From assembly GCA_026134085.1 (NCBI GenBank), contig JAOQIN010000001.1, positions 85,344-145,514 of the forward strand: a stretch of DNA of 60,171 nucleotides, given 5' to 3'. The DNA comes from Candidatus Methanoxibalbensis ujae (lineage in GTDB: Archaea > Halobacteriota > Syntropharchaeia > Alkanophagales > Methanospirareceae). Below the pieces are notes generated by a model that made no database searches, was not told the origin of the DNA, and saw only the letters and a list, made by a program, of their open reading frames with translations. Below, piece by piece: positions 37,091 through 45,898 of the stretch (position 1 is the stretch's first letter; the number at the start of each line of letters is the position of its first letter). A program made the translations under genes and the position numbers.

Positions 37091-38269
37091 ATGGCTGTAA
37101 GAATGATAAAACCCGGTATATACAGTGTGGGGGCAATAGACTGGGATAGAAGGCTTTTTGATGAGCTCATCCCCCTTCCGGATGGAACAACCTATAATGC
37201 ATATCTTGTGAATGGAGGTGAAAAGACAGCCCTGATAGATACTGTTGACCCAACAAAGGAAGGTGAACTTCTGACAAACCTCAGGAAAATTGAGGTGGAG
37301 AAAATAGACTATGTAATCGCAAATCATGCTGAACAGGATCACTCTGGTGCCATTCCCACAATACTCAGTGCATATCCAGATGCAAAAGTCGTCACAAATG
37401 AAAAGTGTAAAAAGTTCCTGATTGATCTCCTGCACATACAGGAAGACCGGTTTGAAGTAATTGAAGATGGTGATGAGATCTCACTTGGGGATAAAACCCT
37501 CAGATTTTTTATTACTCCATGGGTTCACTGGCCGGAGACTATGGTTACATATCTCATTGAGGACAGAATACTCTTCAGTTGTGACTTTTTTGGGTCGCAT
37601 CTTGCAACATCAGAACTTTTTGCAGAGCAGGGAGAGGAATTGCTGAGAAGTGCGAAAAGATACTATGCTGAGATAATGATGCCTTTCAGGGCAAATATAA
37701 AAAAGAATATGGAAAAAATATCATCACTGGATATGGAGATGATTGCACCAAGCCACGGACCGATATACAAAAATCCGGACTTCATAATAAGTGCATATGA
37801 GGATTGGATTTCCGATAGAGTGAGGAACGAGGTTGTTGTGTTTTATGTGTCCATGCACGGAAGCACGGAGAACATGGTGATGCACTTTGTGGATCTCCTC
37901 ATGGAAAGGGGCATACCCGTCAAACCTTTCAATTTGACAAAAACTGATGTTGGTGAGCTTGCCATGGCACTTGTTGATGCTGCCACTGTAATTGTGGGAA
38001 CGCCAATGGTTCTGACAGGACCGCACCCATCGGCACTTTATGCGGTATATCTTCTGAACATACTGCGACCAAAAACAAAATTTTTGTCTGTTATAGGTTC
38101 ATATGGATGGGGTGGTAAATTTGTCGAGATTATAAAGGGTCTTTTGACAAATGTTAAAGCGGAACTGCTCGAACCGGTAGTGGTCAGAGGGTGTCCGAAG
38201 GAGGAGGATTTAAAAGATTTGGAGAGATTGGCGGATGAAATCCTTGAAAAACATGAAAGATTCAAGTAG
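37091..38269 (+). CDS. fprA: F420H2-oxidase-type flavodiiron protein FprA
   Basis: This 392-residue protein has an N-terminal metallo-beta-lactamase domain with the diiron ligand motif NHAEQDHSG, a FSCDFFGSH block and PSHGPIYK. The C-terminal flavodoxin domain starts near residue 252 (VVVFYVSMHGSTENM). In methanogens FprA reduces O2 to water with F420H2, protecting the cell. Some relatives use rubredoxin, which fits the upstream gene. Codon use is slightly more A/T-rich than in neighbours, which may mark transfer but is not strong. Confidence 0.94.
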   Translation: MAVRMIKPGIYSVGAIDWDRRLFDELIPLPDGTTYNAYLVNGGEKTALIDTVDPTKEGELLTNLRKIEVEKIDYVIANHAEQDHSGAIPTILSAYPDAKVVTNEKCKKFLIDLLHIQEDRFEVIEDGDEISLGDKTLRFFITPWVHWPETMVTYLIEDRILFSCDFFGSHLATSELFAEQGEELLRSAKRYYAEIMMPFRANIKKNMEKISSLDMEMIAPSHGPIYKNPDFIISAYEDWISDRVRNEVVVFYVSMHGSTENMVMHFVDLLMERGIPVKPFNLTKTDVGELAMALVDAATVIVGTPMVLTGPHPSALYAVYLLNILRPKTKFLSVIGSYGWGGKFVEIIKGLLTNVKAELLEPVVVRGCPKEEDLKDLERLADEILEKHERFK

Positions 38270-38848
38270 TGTCACCTCCTTCCTCTTCTCCTTCTATTTT
38301 TATTTTCTTCGTTCTTTTCGTTCCTGTTCTTGACTTTCTGATGCTGTTGAACCACATCAGCCAGTTATTCCGAGACCTTCAATTGCCCGATAGGGATTGT
38401 ATCCACGATTTCACTGCTTGATTATTTTTTTCGCTCTTATAGCTCTTATAACAGATAACTTCGCTTTTATAATAGATGATAATAGATGATAGATGACAGG
38501 CGCATAGGCAGATACGGCACTGACATGAGCAGCCCGTCACAGGAGCCCTCATCGTGAAATGCGCAGATGCAACATCCACACCCGCTGCCCGCTAACACAT
38601 AACAGTTCCACAACACGCATCATGATGATAATTCATTGTCTTAGATAGCAGCCTGTCGGAGCCGACATCCACGCGCGGACGCTCTCGCCTTCATTTTCAA
38701 CTGTGCGGGGTTTCGGATTCAACAGATGTGGTGCGGGGGCTGCGGGATAGGTGATAGGATAGGTGGAGGAATATGCAGGAGAAAAAAAATAGAGGGAGAA
38801 GGAAAAAAGGGAGGAATGAAAAATGAAAAAAAGAGGAGTGATGATGCG
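38270..38848. other. Gap of about 580 bases between fprA and archease
   Basis: No gene is supported. The stretch contains a short direct repeat (AATAGATGAT and ATAGATGAT copies near 38466-38490) and T-rich DNA at 38284-38330 that may end the fprA transcript. No structured RNA is apparent. Confidence 0.4.
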
Positions 38849-39271
38849 ATGAAGGCGAGGTTCAGATACATAGAGCATACTTCAGATGTCGGATTTGAGG
38901 CATATGGTGACACACTTGAGGAGTTGTTTGCAAATGCAGCGCTTGCGACATTCAGCTTCATGACAAATGTGGATGAAATAGATGAGGAAGAAGAGCGTGA
39001 GGTGCATTTAAATGCCGAAGATTTATACAGTTTGATGTTTGATTGGATTGATGAGATGCTTTTTTTCTTTGAATCAGAGTCTATTGTGTTCAAAAAATTC
39101 CATTTAAAAATAGATGAGGAAAATTTTTCACTTTACGGCAGATGCATTGGAGGAAAGTTCCATCCAGAAAAGCATTCATCAGGTATTATCATAAAAGCAG
39201 TTACATACAACATGATGGAAATAAAGCGTGAGAACGGCGTTTGGAGGGCGAGAGTGGTGCTGGATGTGTGA
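38849..39271 (+). CDS. Archease (activator of RNA ligase RtcB)
   Basis: This 140-residue protein begins MKARFRYIEHTSDVGFEAYG, the archease signature with the metal-binding Asp in HTSDVG, and ends with the VTYNMMEI and WRARVVLDV blocks. Archease helps RtcB to guanylylate during tRNA splicing. I chose ATG 38849, as GAGGAGTG stands eight bases ahead; the longer frame adds only a low-complexity leader. rtcB is not adjacent. Confidence 0.94.
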   Translation: MKARFRYIEHTSDVGFEAYGDTLEELFANAALATFSFMTNVDEIDEEEEREVHLNAEDLYSLMFDWIDEMLFFFESESIVFKKFHLKIDEENFSLYGRCIGGKFHPEKHSSGIIIKAVTYNMMEIKRENGVWRARVVLDV

Positions 39272-39377
39272 TTCTGATGCGGGATTCGGTTTGAAGGGTG
39301 TTGCAAGTGCTGTGGATGTGTGGGATTGTGAGCGCAAGTGCGAGATTTGCATAAGATGCATCAGACAGTGAGGATAT

Positions 39378-40145
39378 ATGAAAGAGGAAACGGAAGTGGA
39401 GATTCTGGATGGAATGCCTGCGGTTATTCTGAGAGAGGAGGATGCGATATGCATTGCCGATCTCCATCTCGGCTATGAGGAAGCGCTTGCATCATCAGGA
39501 ATTTCACTGCCGAGCAGGCAGTTGAGTGATGTTGAGCTGAATTTTGAGCGTGCTTTCAACATGTGCGGCGGGGCATCTCTTCTCGTGATAAACGGCGATT
39601 TAAAGCATGTTTTTGAGCGAGTGAGCAGGCAGGAATGGAAAGAAGTTCCGATGTTCATAGATTTTGCCCTCTCTTTTGTGAAAAAAATAATATTGGTGAG
39701 AGGTAATCATGATACTCATCTCGGTCCTTTGAGGAGGTTCAGGGAAGTTGATGTTGTCAGCACGATAGAAATGGGGAATGTTCTTCTCATACACGGTCAC
39801 AACAGAAATTTTCGCAGCATTTTTTCTTCAAATGCTGAAGAGGTTTTAATTGCGCATGAGCATCCGGTTCTCGTTCTGGGGGATCGTGTGGGTGCGAGGG
39901 TTCGCATCTCATGTTTTCTGAGAGGTGAGTGCATGGGGAAGCGCCTGTGGGTGATGCCAGCGTTCTCGCCGCTTGCAGGAGGAACAGCGGTGAATTTTGC
40001 AGCGAAAAGTGATTTTCTGTCGCCTGTGTTGAGAAGTGAGATTGTGAACACGGATGAAATGGAGGTATATGCAGTTGATTCCTCCGTGGGAACGCTTGCA
40101 TTTCCGCCAATGGGAGTATGGAAGAAAATCTCGCTGTTTTTGTGA
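39378..40145 (+). CDS. Calcineurin-like metallophosphoesterase
   Basis: This 255-residue protein has the metal-binding blocks IADLHLGY, VINGDLKH, VRGNHDTHL, LLIHGH and AHEHP, in the order of the archaeal MJ0037-like phosphoesterase family. Such proteins are usually encoded by DNA helicase genes (Lhr) in archaea, where they may act as nucleases, but no helicase is adjacent here. The start has a GTGAGG site ahead. The function is predicted by family only. Confidence 0.85.
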   Translation: MKEETEVEILDGMPAVILREEDAICIADLHLGYEEALASSGISLPSRQLSDVELNFERAFNMCGGASLLVINGDLKHVFERVSRQEWKEVPMFIDFALSFVKKIILVRGNHDTHLGPLRRFREVDVVSTIEMGNVLLIHGHNRNFRSIFSSNAEEVLIAHEHPVLVLGDRVGARVRISCFLRGECMGKRLWVMPAFSPLAGGTAVNFAAKSDFLSPVLRSEIVNTDEMEVYAVDSSVGTLAFPPMGVWKKISLFL

Positions 40146-40175
40146 TTGCGCGGCAGGAAGGAGGATGTGCACGCG

Positions 40176-41210
40176 ATGCGTTGTGATGGATGTGGCGAGA
40201 ATGGTGATGGATGCGGCGAGTATGATGTTGTGGTGATAGGCGATCTTTTCTGCGACATATCTACGAATCCGCTGCGGGGATATCCTGCAAAGGACAAGCA
40301 GGAAGCGTGTGATTTCATGCTGAGTCTCGGAGGTCAAGCGGGAAACTGTGCGGCTGCATGCGGTGCGCTCGGTCTCAGGACCGCTTTCATATGCAAATGT
40401 GGGGATGACCCCATATCGCACTGGCTTCTCGCCTTCCTGCGGAATAATGGTGTTGAGTGCTTTTATTCTGTGAAAATGGGAGGAAAGCCCGGGATAACAG
40501 TGAGCATTGTATTTGATGATGGAAGCAGGTCAATGCTTTCGGACAGAGGAGCCAACATGGAACTCTGCAGCGATGACATAGACCTATCGCTCGTTGAGCG
40601 TGCGAGGTTTGTGATGCGGGCAGGACACTGGAACACCGAATGTCTGTTTGATGCAAATCGCATGATACTTGAGCATGCAAAGGCGAGCGGCGCATTCACT
40701 GGCGTTGACATAGGCTGGAGCGCATACAAAGGCTGGACGGAGGAGGCGAAAAAAAGCGTGTTTGATATACTGCCGTTCACTGATTTCCTTTTTGTCAATG
40801 AGGCTGAGCTTGATGCACTTTGCGGCTGTCAGCAGCAAAGCCACAGCGGTCAGCAGCAACGCCACAGCAGAACGGACAGCGGGAGAAACAAGAGCGGCGT
40901 CAATGTTGAAAATGTGAATGAAATAATCAGTCGCGGAGGCAGTAATGTCATAATACACAGAGGTTCTGAGGGCTCTGCATGGATTTCCGAGGAGATTGAG
41001 GTTTTCTGTCAGGCATTTGAAGTTCCGATCGTGAATCCGACAGGTGCGGGAGATGTGTTCAACGCCGCATTTATATGCGCTTTCCTCGCAGGTGAATCTC
41101 CTGAATCCTGCCTTAAGTTTGCGAATGCCTGTGCGGCGGTTTTCCTGAGTATGAGAAATCGTGAAAAATATCCGACAATTGATGATGTCAGAAAATTTCT
41201 CATGAGGTGA
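40176..41210 (+). CDS. PfkB-family sugar or nucleoside kinase
   Basis: This protein of about 344 residues has the PfkB signature 1 (GGQAGNCAAACGALG) and signature 2 (NPTGAGDVFNAAFICAFLAG, with the catalytic Asp). The fold is ribokinase-like. The substrate cannot be read from the sequence; ribose, nucleosides, ADP-dependent sugars and others are used by relatives. A Gln/His/Ser-rich insert (QQQSHSGQQQRHS) interrupts the middle of the protein near residue 220. I chose ATG 40176, as GGAAGGAGG is upstream. Confidence 0.85.
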   Translation: MRCDGCGENGDGCGEYDVVVIGDLFCDISTNPLRGYPAKDKQEACDFMLSLGGQAGNCAAACGALGLRTAFICKCGDDPISHWLLAFLRNNGVECFYSVKMGGKPGITVSIVFDDGSRSMLSDRGANMELCSDDIDLSLVERARFVMRAGHWNTECLFDANRMILEHAKASGAFTGVDIGWSAYKGWTEEAKKSVFDILPFTDFLFVNEAELDALCGCQQQSHSGQQQRHSRTDSGRNKSGVNVENVNEIISRGGSNVIIHRGSEGSAWISEEIEVFCQAFEVPIVNPTGAGDVFNAAFICAFLAGESPESCLKFANACAAVFLSMRNREKYPTIDDVRKFLMR

Positions 41211-41213
41211 CAC

Positions 41214-41576
41214 TTATCAGCGAGTTTGCAGGGCTGCGCGATTGCATGAGGGCTGCGGAGATCAAAGGTTGCGCCTGTTGCACCTGAGCAGCGGAAGTCA
41301 CTCCTGCTGGCAATACTGCTGCAATCTGTTCAAGCCAAGAATGAAATGGATGAGATGGATTTTTCATCCACCAGGAAGCTCGTTCAGGCACCTCCGCCAG
41401 GAAGGCTGAAAGAGCGGTGTGGGTGAAGATGAAAGCTGCGTGATAGCAACAACCAGTTGAATGCTCATATCCATATCATAATCCATCATATCATAATCCA
41501 AAACATAAAACCACAACCAAAACCCCACCGAGCCGAATTTCGGACATGAAAAAAATAAAAAAAAAGTGCCTTTATA
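41214..41576. other. Gap between the PfkB kinase and a short minus-strand gene
   Basis: I see no supported gene. The open frame 41200-41391 on the minus strand has no family resemblance that I can defend. A/T-rich DNA with CATATCATAATCCA-type direct repeats lies at 41460-41520, near the end of both flanking genes. Confidence 0.4.
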
Positions 41577-41822
41577 TCACCGCCTTATATTTTTCCAAAG
41601 ATGTTTCGAGTAATTTTCCATATTTCGCTGAGTCTCTATCTGTCTTTTTATCTCTTCTGATGCTATACGAACGACCTCTCGTATGACGCTGTCATAGTCC
41701 GCGCCTTTGCTCACTTTTATACAGAAAGTCCTTTCAAATCCGCCATATGCCTTCACACCCTCAAGACCTGCGGCGTCGATTGCGGATATTATTGAGCTTT
41801 TGTCTATTATGAGATTTGCCAT
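41577..41822 (-). CDS. Uncharacterised small protein, probably 5'-truncated by a frameshift
   Basis: The 81-residue frame starts MANLIIDKSSIISAIDAAGL. The same reading frame continues without stop for about 40 more codons upstream (GRFELRGYLAQEDEDSFLI onward), with protein-like composition, but there is no start codon before a stop at about 41946. A start with an AGGTG site (ATG 41955) lies one base out of frame. A single-base shift near 41935 would join them into a protein of about 125 residues. It could be a frameshift or a sequencing error. No family is recognised. Confidence 0.6.
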   Translation of the reverse strand: MANLIIDKSSIISAIDAAGLEGVKAYGGFERTFCIKVSKGADYDSVIREVVRIASEEIKRQIETQRNMENYSKHLWKNIRR

Positions 41823-42157
41823 GCCGCCTATTTTTATACGGTCAGGCGATTCAACGTCCTCACCGCTCAGTCTGAAGCATATGAGAAATGAATCCTCATC
41901 CTCCTGCGCCAGATATCCTCTCAGCTCAAATCTGCCTTTCTCCTCCCTTCCTCATCACCTCCCAGTCTCCCCCTTCATCATCTTACTTCCTCTCAATAAT
42001 ATATGGTGGGGGATACTTTATTTTCTTTCCGCATATAATAGAATTGAATGAAAATCTTTCCAAAAGCAATTTATAGATTTAATAAGTTGTGGCGCGATAT
42101 TATGCATAATTATTGATATTTGTAATTTATATTGCAAATAGGAGAGGGGGAGAGAAG

Positions 42158-42982
42158 ATGACGAAAGATAGAAAGAAGGCTGTAGTGGAGGAGATTCTGG
42201 ACAGAAAAAGGGAGATTATAAGGCGTTTAAGCGTGCGAAGAAGCATGCGAGATGCAGTATTGAATGCGAAAAATGCTGGAAAATGTGCTGTAATTGCGGA
42301 GGTGAAACGCAGAGGTCTCAATGGCAGACAGCAGTTCAGAGTCAGGAATGATAGGTATAATAGGTCTATGCATGTTTACGAGAGTGCGGCGGAAATTGCG
42401 AGGAATATGGAGAGAGGAGGAGCATGCGCGATATCTGTTCTCACGGAATCTGCTTTTTTGGGAGATCTGAGCGATCTGAGGGAAGTGAAAGCCGCTGTTC
42501 GCGTTCCTGTTTTGAGGAAGGATTTCATTTTTGATGAGTTTCAAGTGGTTGAGTCGTATGCGAGCGGTGCTGATGCAATTCTGCTTATAGCGAGGATATT
42601 GAGCGTTGATGACATGAAATCGCTCGCTCTAAAGGCGAGATCGCTTGGCATGGAGACACTTGTGGAGGTTGACCGTGTTTCCGCGGAGAATATTCGCCAT
42701 ATTGATGAAATAGGGGATATCGCCTCGCTTCTCGGCGTGAACAACCGTGACATATTCACACTTGAAGTGGACATCTCAACATTTGAGTCGCTTGCGCACA
42801 GCTTGAGAGATGCGTTTCCGGATGTTCCCCTGGTTGCGATGAGTGGTGTGAAAAGTGCTGAAGATGCCGCTCGCATGTTTGCGGCGGGTGCTGATGCCGT
42901 TCTCGTCGGAACTGCGATAATGGAGTCTGATGACATCAAAGCGAAGGTGCGGGAGATCGTGAAGTGCGCTGAGTGCGGGTGA
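42158..42982 (+). CDS. trpC: Indole-3-glycerol phosphate synthase
   Basis: This 274-residue TIM-barrel protein carries IAEVKRRG, VLRKDFIFDEFQV, ADAILLIARIL, LVEVDR, LLGVNNRDIFTLEVD and AMSGVKSAEDA plus GADAVLVGTAIM, in the order of TrpC. It closes the indole ring in tryptophan synthesis. The first Lys of the active site normally reads KxxSPS; here the segment after IAEVKRRG has an insert of about 20 residues (GLNGRQQFRVRNDRYNRSMH), so that loop is unusual. No other trp genes are adjacent. GGAGAGGGGGAGA stands upstream of ATG 42158. Confidence 0.88.
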   Translation: MTKDRKKAVVEEILDRKREIIRRLSVRRSMRDAVLNAKNAGKCAVIAEVKRRGLNGRQQFRVRNDRYNRSMHVYESAAEIARNMERGGACAISVLTESAFLGDLSDLREVKAAVRVPVLRKDFIFDEFQVVESYASGADAILLIARILSVDDMKSLALKARSLGMETLVEVDRVSAENIRHIDEIGDIASLLGVNNRDIFTLEVDISTFESLAHSLRDAFPDVPLVAMSGVKSAEDAARMFAAGADAVLVGTAIMESDDIKAKVREIVKCAECG

Positions 42983-42988
42983 CGGAAA

Positions 42989-43885
42989 ATGCGCATTTTG
43001 TTTTTGTTATGCACTCTGTGTGCTGCTTTCCTGTTGTGTGCTGCTCATCAGTCAAACTCGTGTGCTGCTCATCAGTCAAACTCGCCGCGCCATGCGATCT
43101 GCGGAGGCGATTGCATTGAGATAAAGAGGGTGAATATGCTGAGTGAGGATGCAGCGCCGTGCGCTCTGTGTGATGAGGTGAGGTGGAGACCATCAATGAC
43201 AGATCTTGATTTCAATGATGACGGCGTCATAAATCAGACTGATCTTGAGATACTCAAATCTCACTTCAACGAGCGCTACTCCTGTTTTGTGCCGTGGGAT
43301 CTGAACGCTGATCTCCGCTGCGATTATCGTGATTTTTATTATTTTGCGGAGCGTGTCCCTCTTGACCATCTCTTTCGTGTGGCAGCGGAGATTCCTGTGT
43401 GGAATCAGACGAACTTCACGATAGACATCAGGCGAAATGGCACATTCATACTCAATGAATACATACCTCCGAGAAACGCAACCCGCGTTATCACATGGCT
43501 CAGACATTACACCAGCATTGAGCCCCCCAAGGAAGGAGATGTTGTGTGCGTTCATTACACGAGAGACCTGTGTAAAGCAGCATTCAAGGAGCTCGGACCG
43601 AAAAGCATCGCATGGGCATCCTCCGGTGTCCACGCATACGGCATCATATACACGGGAGGAGATTGGCGCGACCTCTCAAACTGGTTCATCATAGACCCCC
43701 TCTGGCAGTTCTACGGAGAAGCAACAGACATATCATGCGCTGTGCATGAGACACATCGCATTGAGATACTGCTTGATGAAGGACGCTTCGGATATTGGGC
43801 AATCCATCTTGATGTCGATTTCAAACGCGGCAGAGTCCTAAATCCTTATAAGGCTGAATTCAGAACAGGCAGTTACAGAGAGTGA
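42989..43885 (+). CDS. Secreted protein with dockerin-like calcium-binding repeats
   Basis: This 298-residue protein begins with a signal peptide (MRILFLLCTLCAAFLLCAAH). A duplicated eight-residue piece, AAHQSNSC then AAHQSNSP, follows and comes from a 24-bp direct repeat near 43035-43085. Residues 70-115 contain two EF-hand-like loops (DFNDDGVINQTDL, DLNADLRCDYRDF) in a dockerin type I pattern. The rest, about 180 residues, has no recognised domain. It starts only six bases after trpC, so the genes are probably co-transcribed. Surface attachment or cohesin partnering is inference. Confidence 0.7.
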   Translation: MRILFLLCTLCAAFLLCAAHQSNSCAAHQSNSPRHAICGGDCIEIKRVNMLSEDAAPCALCDEVRWRPSMTDLDFNDDGVINQTDLEILKSHFNERYSCFVPWDLNADLRCDYRDFYYFAERVPLDHLFRVAAEIPVWNQTNFTIDIRRNGTFILNEYIPPRNATRVITWLRHYTSIEPPKEGDVVCVHYTRDLCKAAFKELGPKSIAWASSGVHAYGIIYTGGDWRDLSNWFIIDPLWQFYGEATDISCAVHETHRIEILLDEGRFGYWAIHLDVDFKRGRVLNPYKAEFRTGSYRE

Positions 43886-43933
43886 ACCACGCACTCCTGC
43901 TCCGATGCCCTGTGTCTGCTCCGGTGTCAGAAA

Positions 43934-44947
43934 ATGACAGCGATAGATGTCCGCAACTTGACGAAATGCTTTTCTCCGCAATCTCCTTTCAGGCGGCTCA
44001 TACGGAGAAACCGTGACATTGTGGCAGTTGATAACATATCATTCAGCGTTGATGATGGGGAGATATTCGCACTGCTGGGTCCCAACGGAGCAGGAAAGAC
44101 GACAACTCTCAAAATACTGACGACATTGCTCAAACCAACATCAGGACATGCGAGGGTTGCGGGATTTGATGTGGTCTCTGAGAGGGATGCTGTGAGAAAG
44201 AAAATAGGCATCGTTTTTCAGGAGTCATCTCTTGACCTAAGACTCACAGGTCGTGAGAACCTGGATTTCCACGCGAGAATGTACGGTCTCAGCAGCGTTG
44301 AGAGAAAGCGGAGGACGGAAGAAGTTCTGAAACTCGTTGACATGGAGGAATACGCAGATGTCCTCGTCTCAAAATATTCTGGAGGCATGCGACGGCGCTT
44401 GGAGATCGCAAGAGGCTTCATACACCATCCCGAAGTGCTCTTCCTCGATGAACCAACACTCGGCTTGGATGTGCACACGAGAAGACGCATATGGACTTTC
44501 ATAAAAAAGCTGAATGAAGAGGAAAACATAACAATATTGCTCACCACCCACTACATTGAGGAGGCAGATTTCCTGTGCTCTCGTGTTGCTATCATGCAAA
44601 ATGGAAAGATAATAGCAATAGATGAGCCTGAAAAACTCAAAAATAATGTGAAGGAGGATATTGTAATGATTATATTTGGAAATAGTGAAGATTATATAGT
44701 TGAAAATACGCTCAAAATGTTTTCAGAATTGAATTATGTGCACGATATAATCAGAGAAAACAACACAATCATGCTCAAAGTGGAACATGCGGACATGCAT
44801 ATCGCGGAGATCATTGAGATCGCCCGTATATCGGGTCTTGAGATAAATTCCGTCAACTTCAGAAAGCCGAGCCTTGAGGATGTTTTCATTGAACTCACTG
44901 GAAAGCCGATTCTTGACACACAGCTGAGTTGCATCAGGCATCAATAG
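43934..44947 (+). CDS. ABC transporter ATP-binding protein (DrrA/ABC-2 type)
   Basis: This 337-residue ATPase has Walker A GPNGAGKTT, signature YSGGMRRRLEIARG, Walker B VLFLDEPTLGLD and the switch His in TTHYIEEAD, plus a C-terminal extension typical of DrrA-like subunits of ABC-2 exporters. The permease gene normally sits directly downstream. Here downstream DNA is degenerate and no membrane protein is found, so the permease was lost or lies elsewhere. The start at 43934 follows the dockerin-like gene by about 50 bases. Confidence 0.9.
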   Translation: MTAIDVRNLTKCFSPQSPFRRLIRRNRDIVAVDNISFSVDDGEIFALLGPNGAGKTTTLKILTTLLKPTSGHARVAGFDVVSERDAVRKKIGIVFQESSLDLRLTGRENLDFHARMYGLSSVERKRRTEEVLKLVDMEEYADVLVSKYSGGMRRRLEIARGFIHHPEVLFLDEPTLGLDVHTRRRIWTFIKKLNEEENITILLTTHYIEEADFLCSRVAIMQNGKIIAIDEPEKLKNNVKEDIVMIIFGNSEDYIVENTLKMFSELNYVHDIIRENNTIMLKVEHADMHIAEIIEIARISGLEINSVNFRKPSLEDVFIELTGKPILDTQLSCIRHQ

Positions 44948-45257
44948 TCGCATCAGGCATCAATAGATCAAATAATTTTCATCCAGAAATTCTGTTCCTA
45001 TGATGCAACTTCAAGTAACTTCAAGTTCTTCAAGTTTTTTAAACTCCTCTTCTGCGTTCTCTTCTATGGTCTGGTAGGGCTTGGCGTATTTCATGCCAAA
45101 TGATCCGCCTGCTCACGTGCTGTACTCAACACCGACCTTCTCCTCCCTCCGTCGGTTTTAAGCCTTCTGATGTTTATGCTTGAGGAACTGTTGCTCCTTT
45201 AGCTCTTTGATGAAGAAAAGTTTTATCAGGAGTTCTGAACAGATTTTTCTCCTGCCT
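44948..45257. other. Degenerate stretch after the ABC ATPase
   Basis: No intact gene. On the minus strand short frames with coding-like composition are interrupted by stops (one starts ATGGAACGAAAACCC near 45314 and a second begins near 45092). I take this as remnants of an unidentified gene or element. It overlaps the end of the frameshifted PEF-CTERM gene. Confidence 0.4.
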
Positions 45258-45898
45258 TCATTCAGTTCTCCTAGGGTCAGCCGCCTGACCACCTCTTTTT
45301 CGGGTTTTCGTTCCATGACAGTTGTTAGTTAAAAATGTTTTGTCTGATACTCTAAATAGGAGATGAATGGAGGATAAGAATGGAAAATAGGATAAGGAAG
45401 AAAATGGTATATTATTCCGAGCTCTTCTTCTTATGAAGAAAAGAAGGACGAATATTGCTGCAGGAATTGCTATCGTTGAGAACTCGGGTATTACTGTTGT
45501 TTCAACCGTAGTTGTAACGCGTTCTGTAATGATCACTGGTGGTATAGGTAGTATAATAAGTCCAGTTGCAGTTGCATTGACGGTATGGTTGTAAGTCCCT
45601 GGCGGTGCATCCGAAGGCACATAAATGCTCAGCGTGCTATATTTTGACTCACCAGATATCAAATTCAGCAGGGTTGAATGAGTAACTCCAGATGGGATTG
45701 TCAATAGAAAGAACCACATGCTCGGTTGCTGGATAATCCATCTTACGTTCACTTCGTATGTAGCGGTCTCGCCGGGAAGCACTTCGCAATTGGAGTTATC
45801 TCCATGGTAATTCCAGGGTCTGCTGCAGCTGTCCCTACCATTCCTATATCTACAATGATTAACAGCACAAATGTGGCACATGCTTTTATGTTTTCCAT
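45258..45898 (-). pseudogene. Frameshifted PEF-CTERM surface protein, paralogue of the gene at 50.1-50.6 kb
   Basis: The true start is probably ATG 45898, which gives a signal peptide (MENIKACATFVLLIIVDIGM) followed by AAADPGITMEITPIA. The frame then breaks near 45777, and the sequence continues in another frame as EVLPGETATYEVNV. At the end is IPEFSTIAIPAAIFVLLFFIRRR, the PEF-CTERM sorting signal: motif, membrane helix and basic cluster. Comparison with the intact paralogue (ITPINDKVLPGET) shows that one or four bases are missing. The stop that follows RRRRA in the paralogue is CGG here, so about 55 extra residues are read through. A recent pseudogene or sequencing error is likely. Confidence 0.8.

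Noticed and set aside
41200-41391. 63-residue minus-strand frame between the PfkB kinase and the next gene
   Set aside because: No ribosome site, no family match and overlap with the end of the kinase gene.
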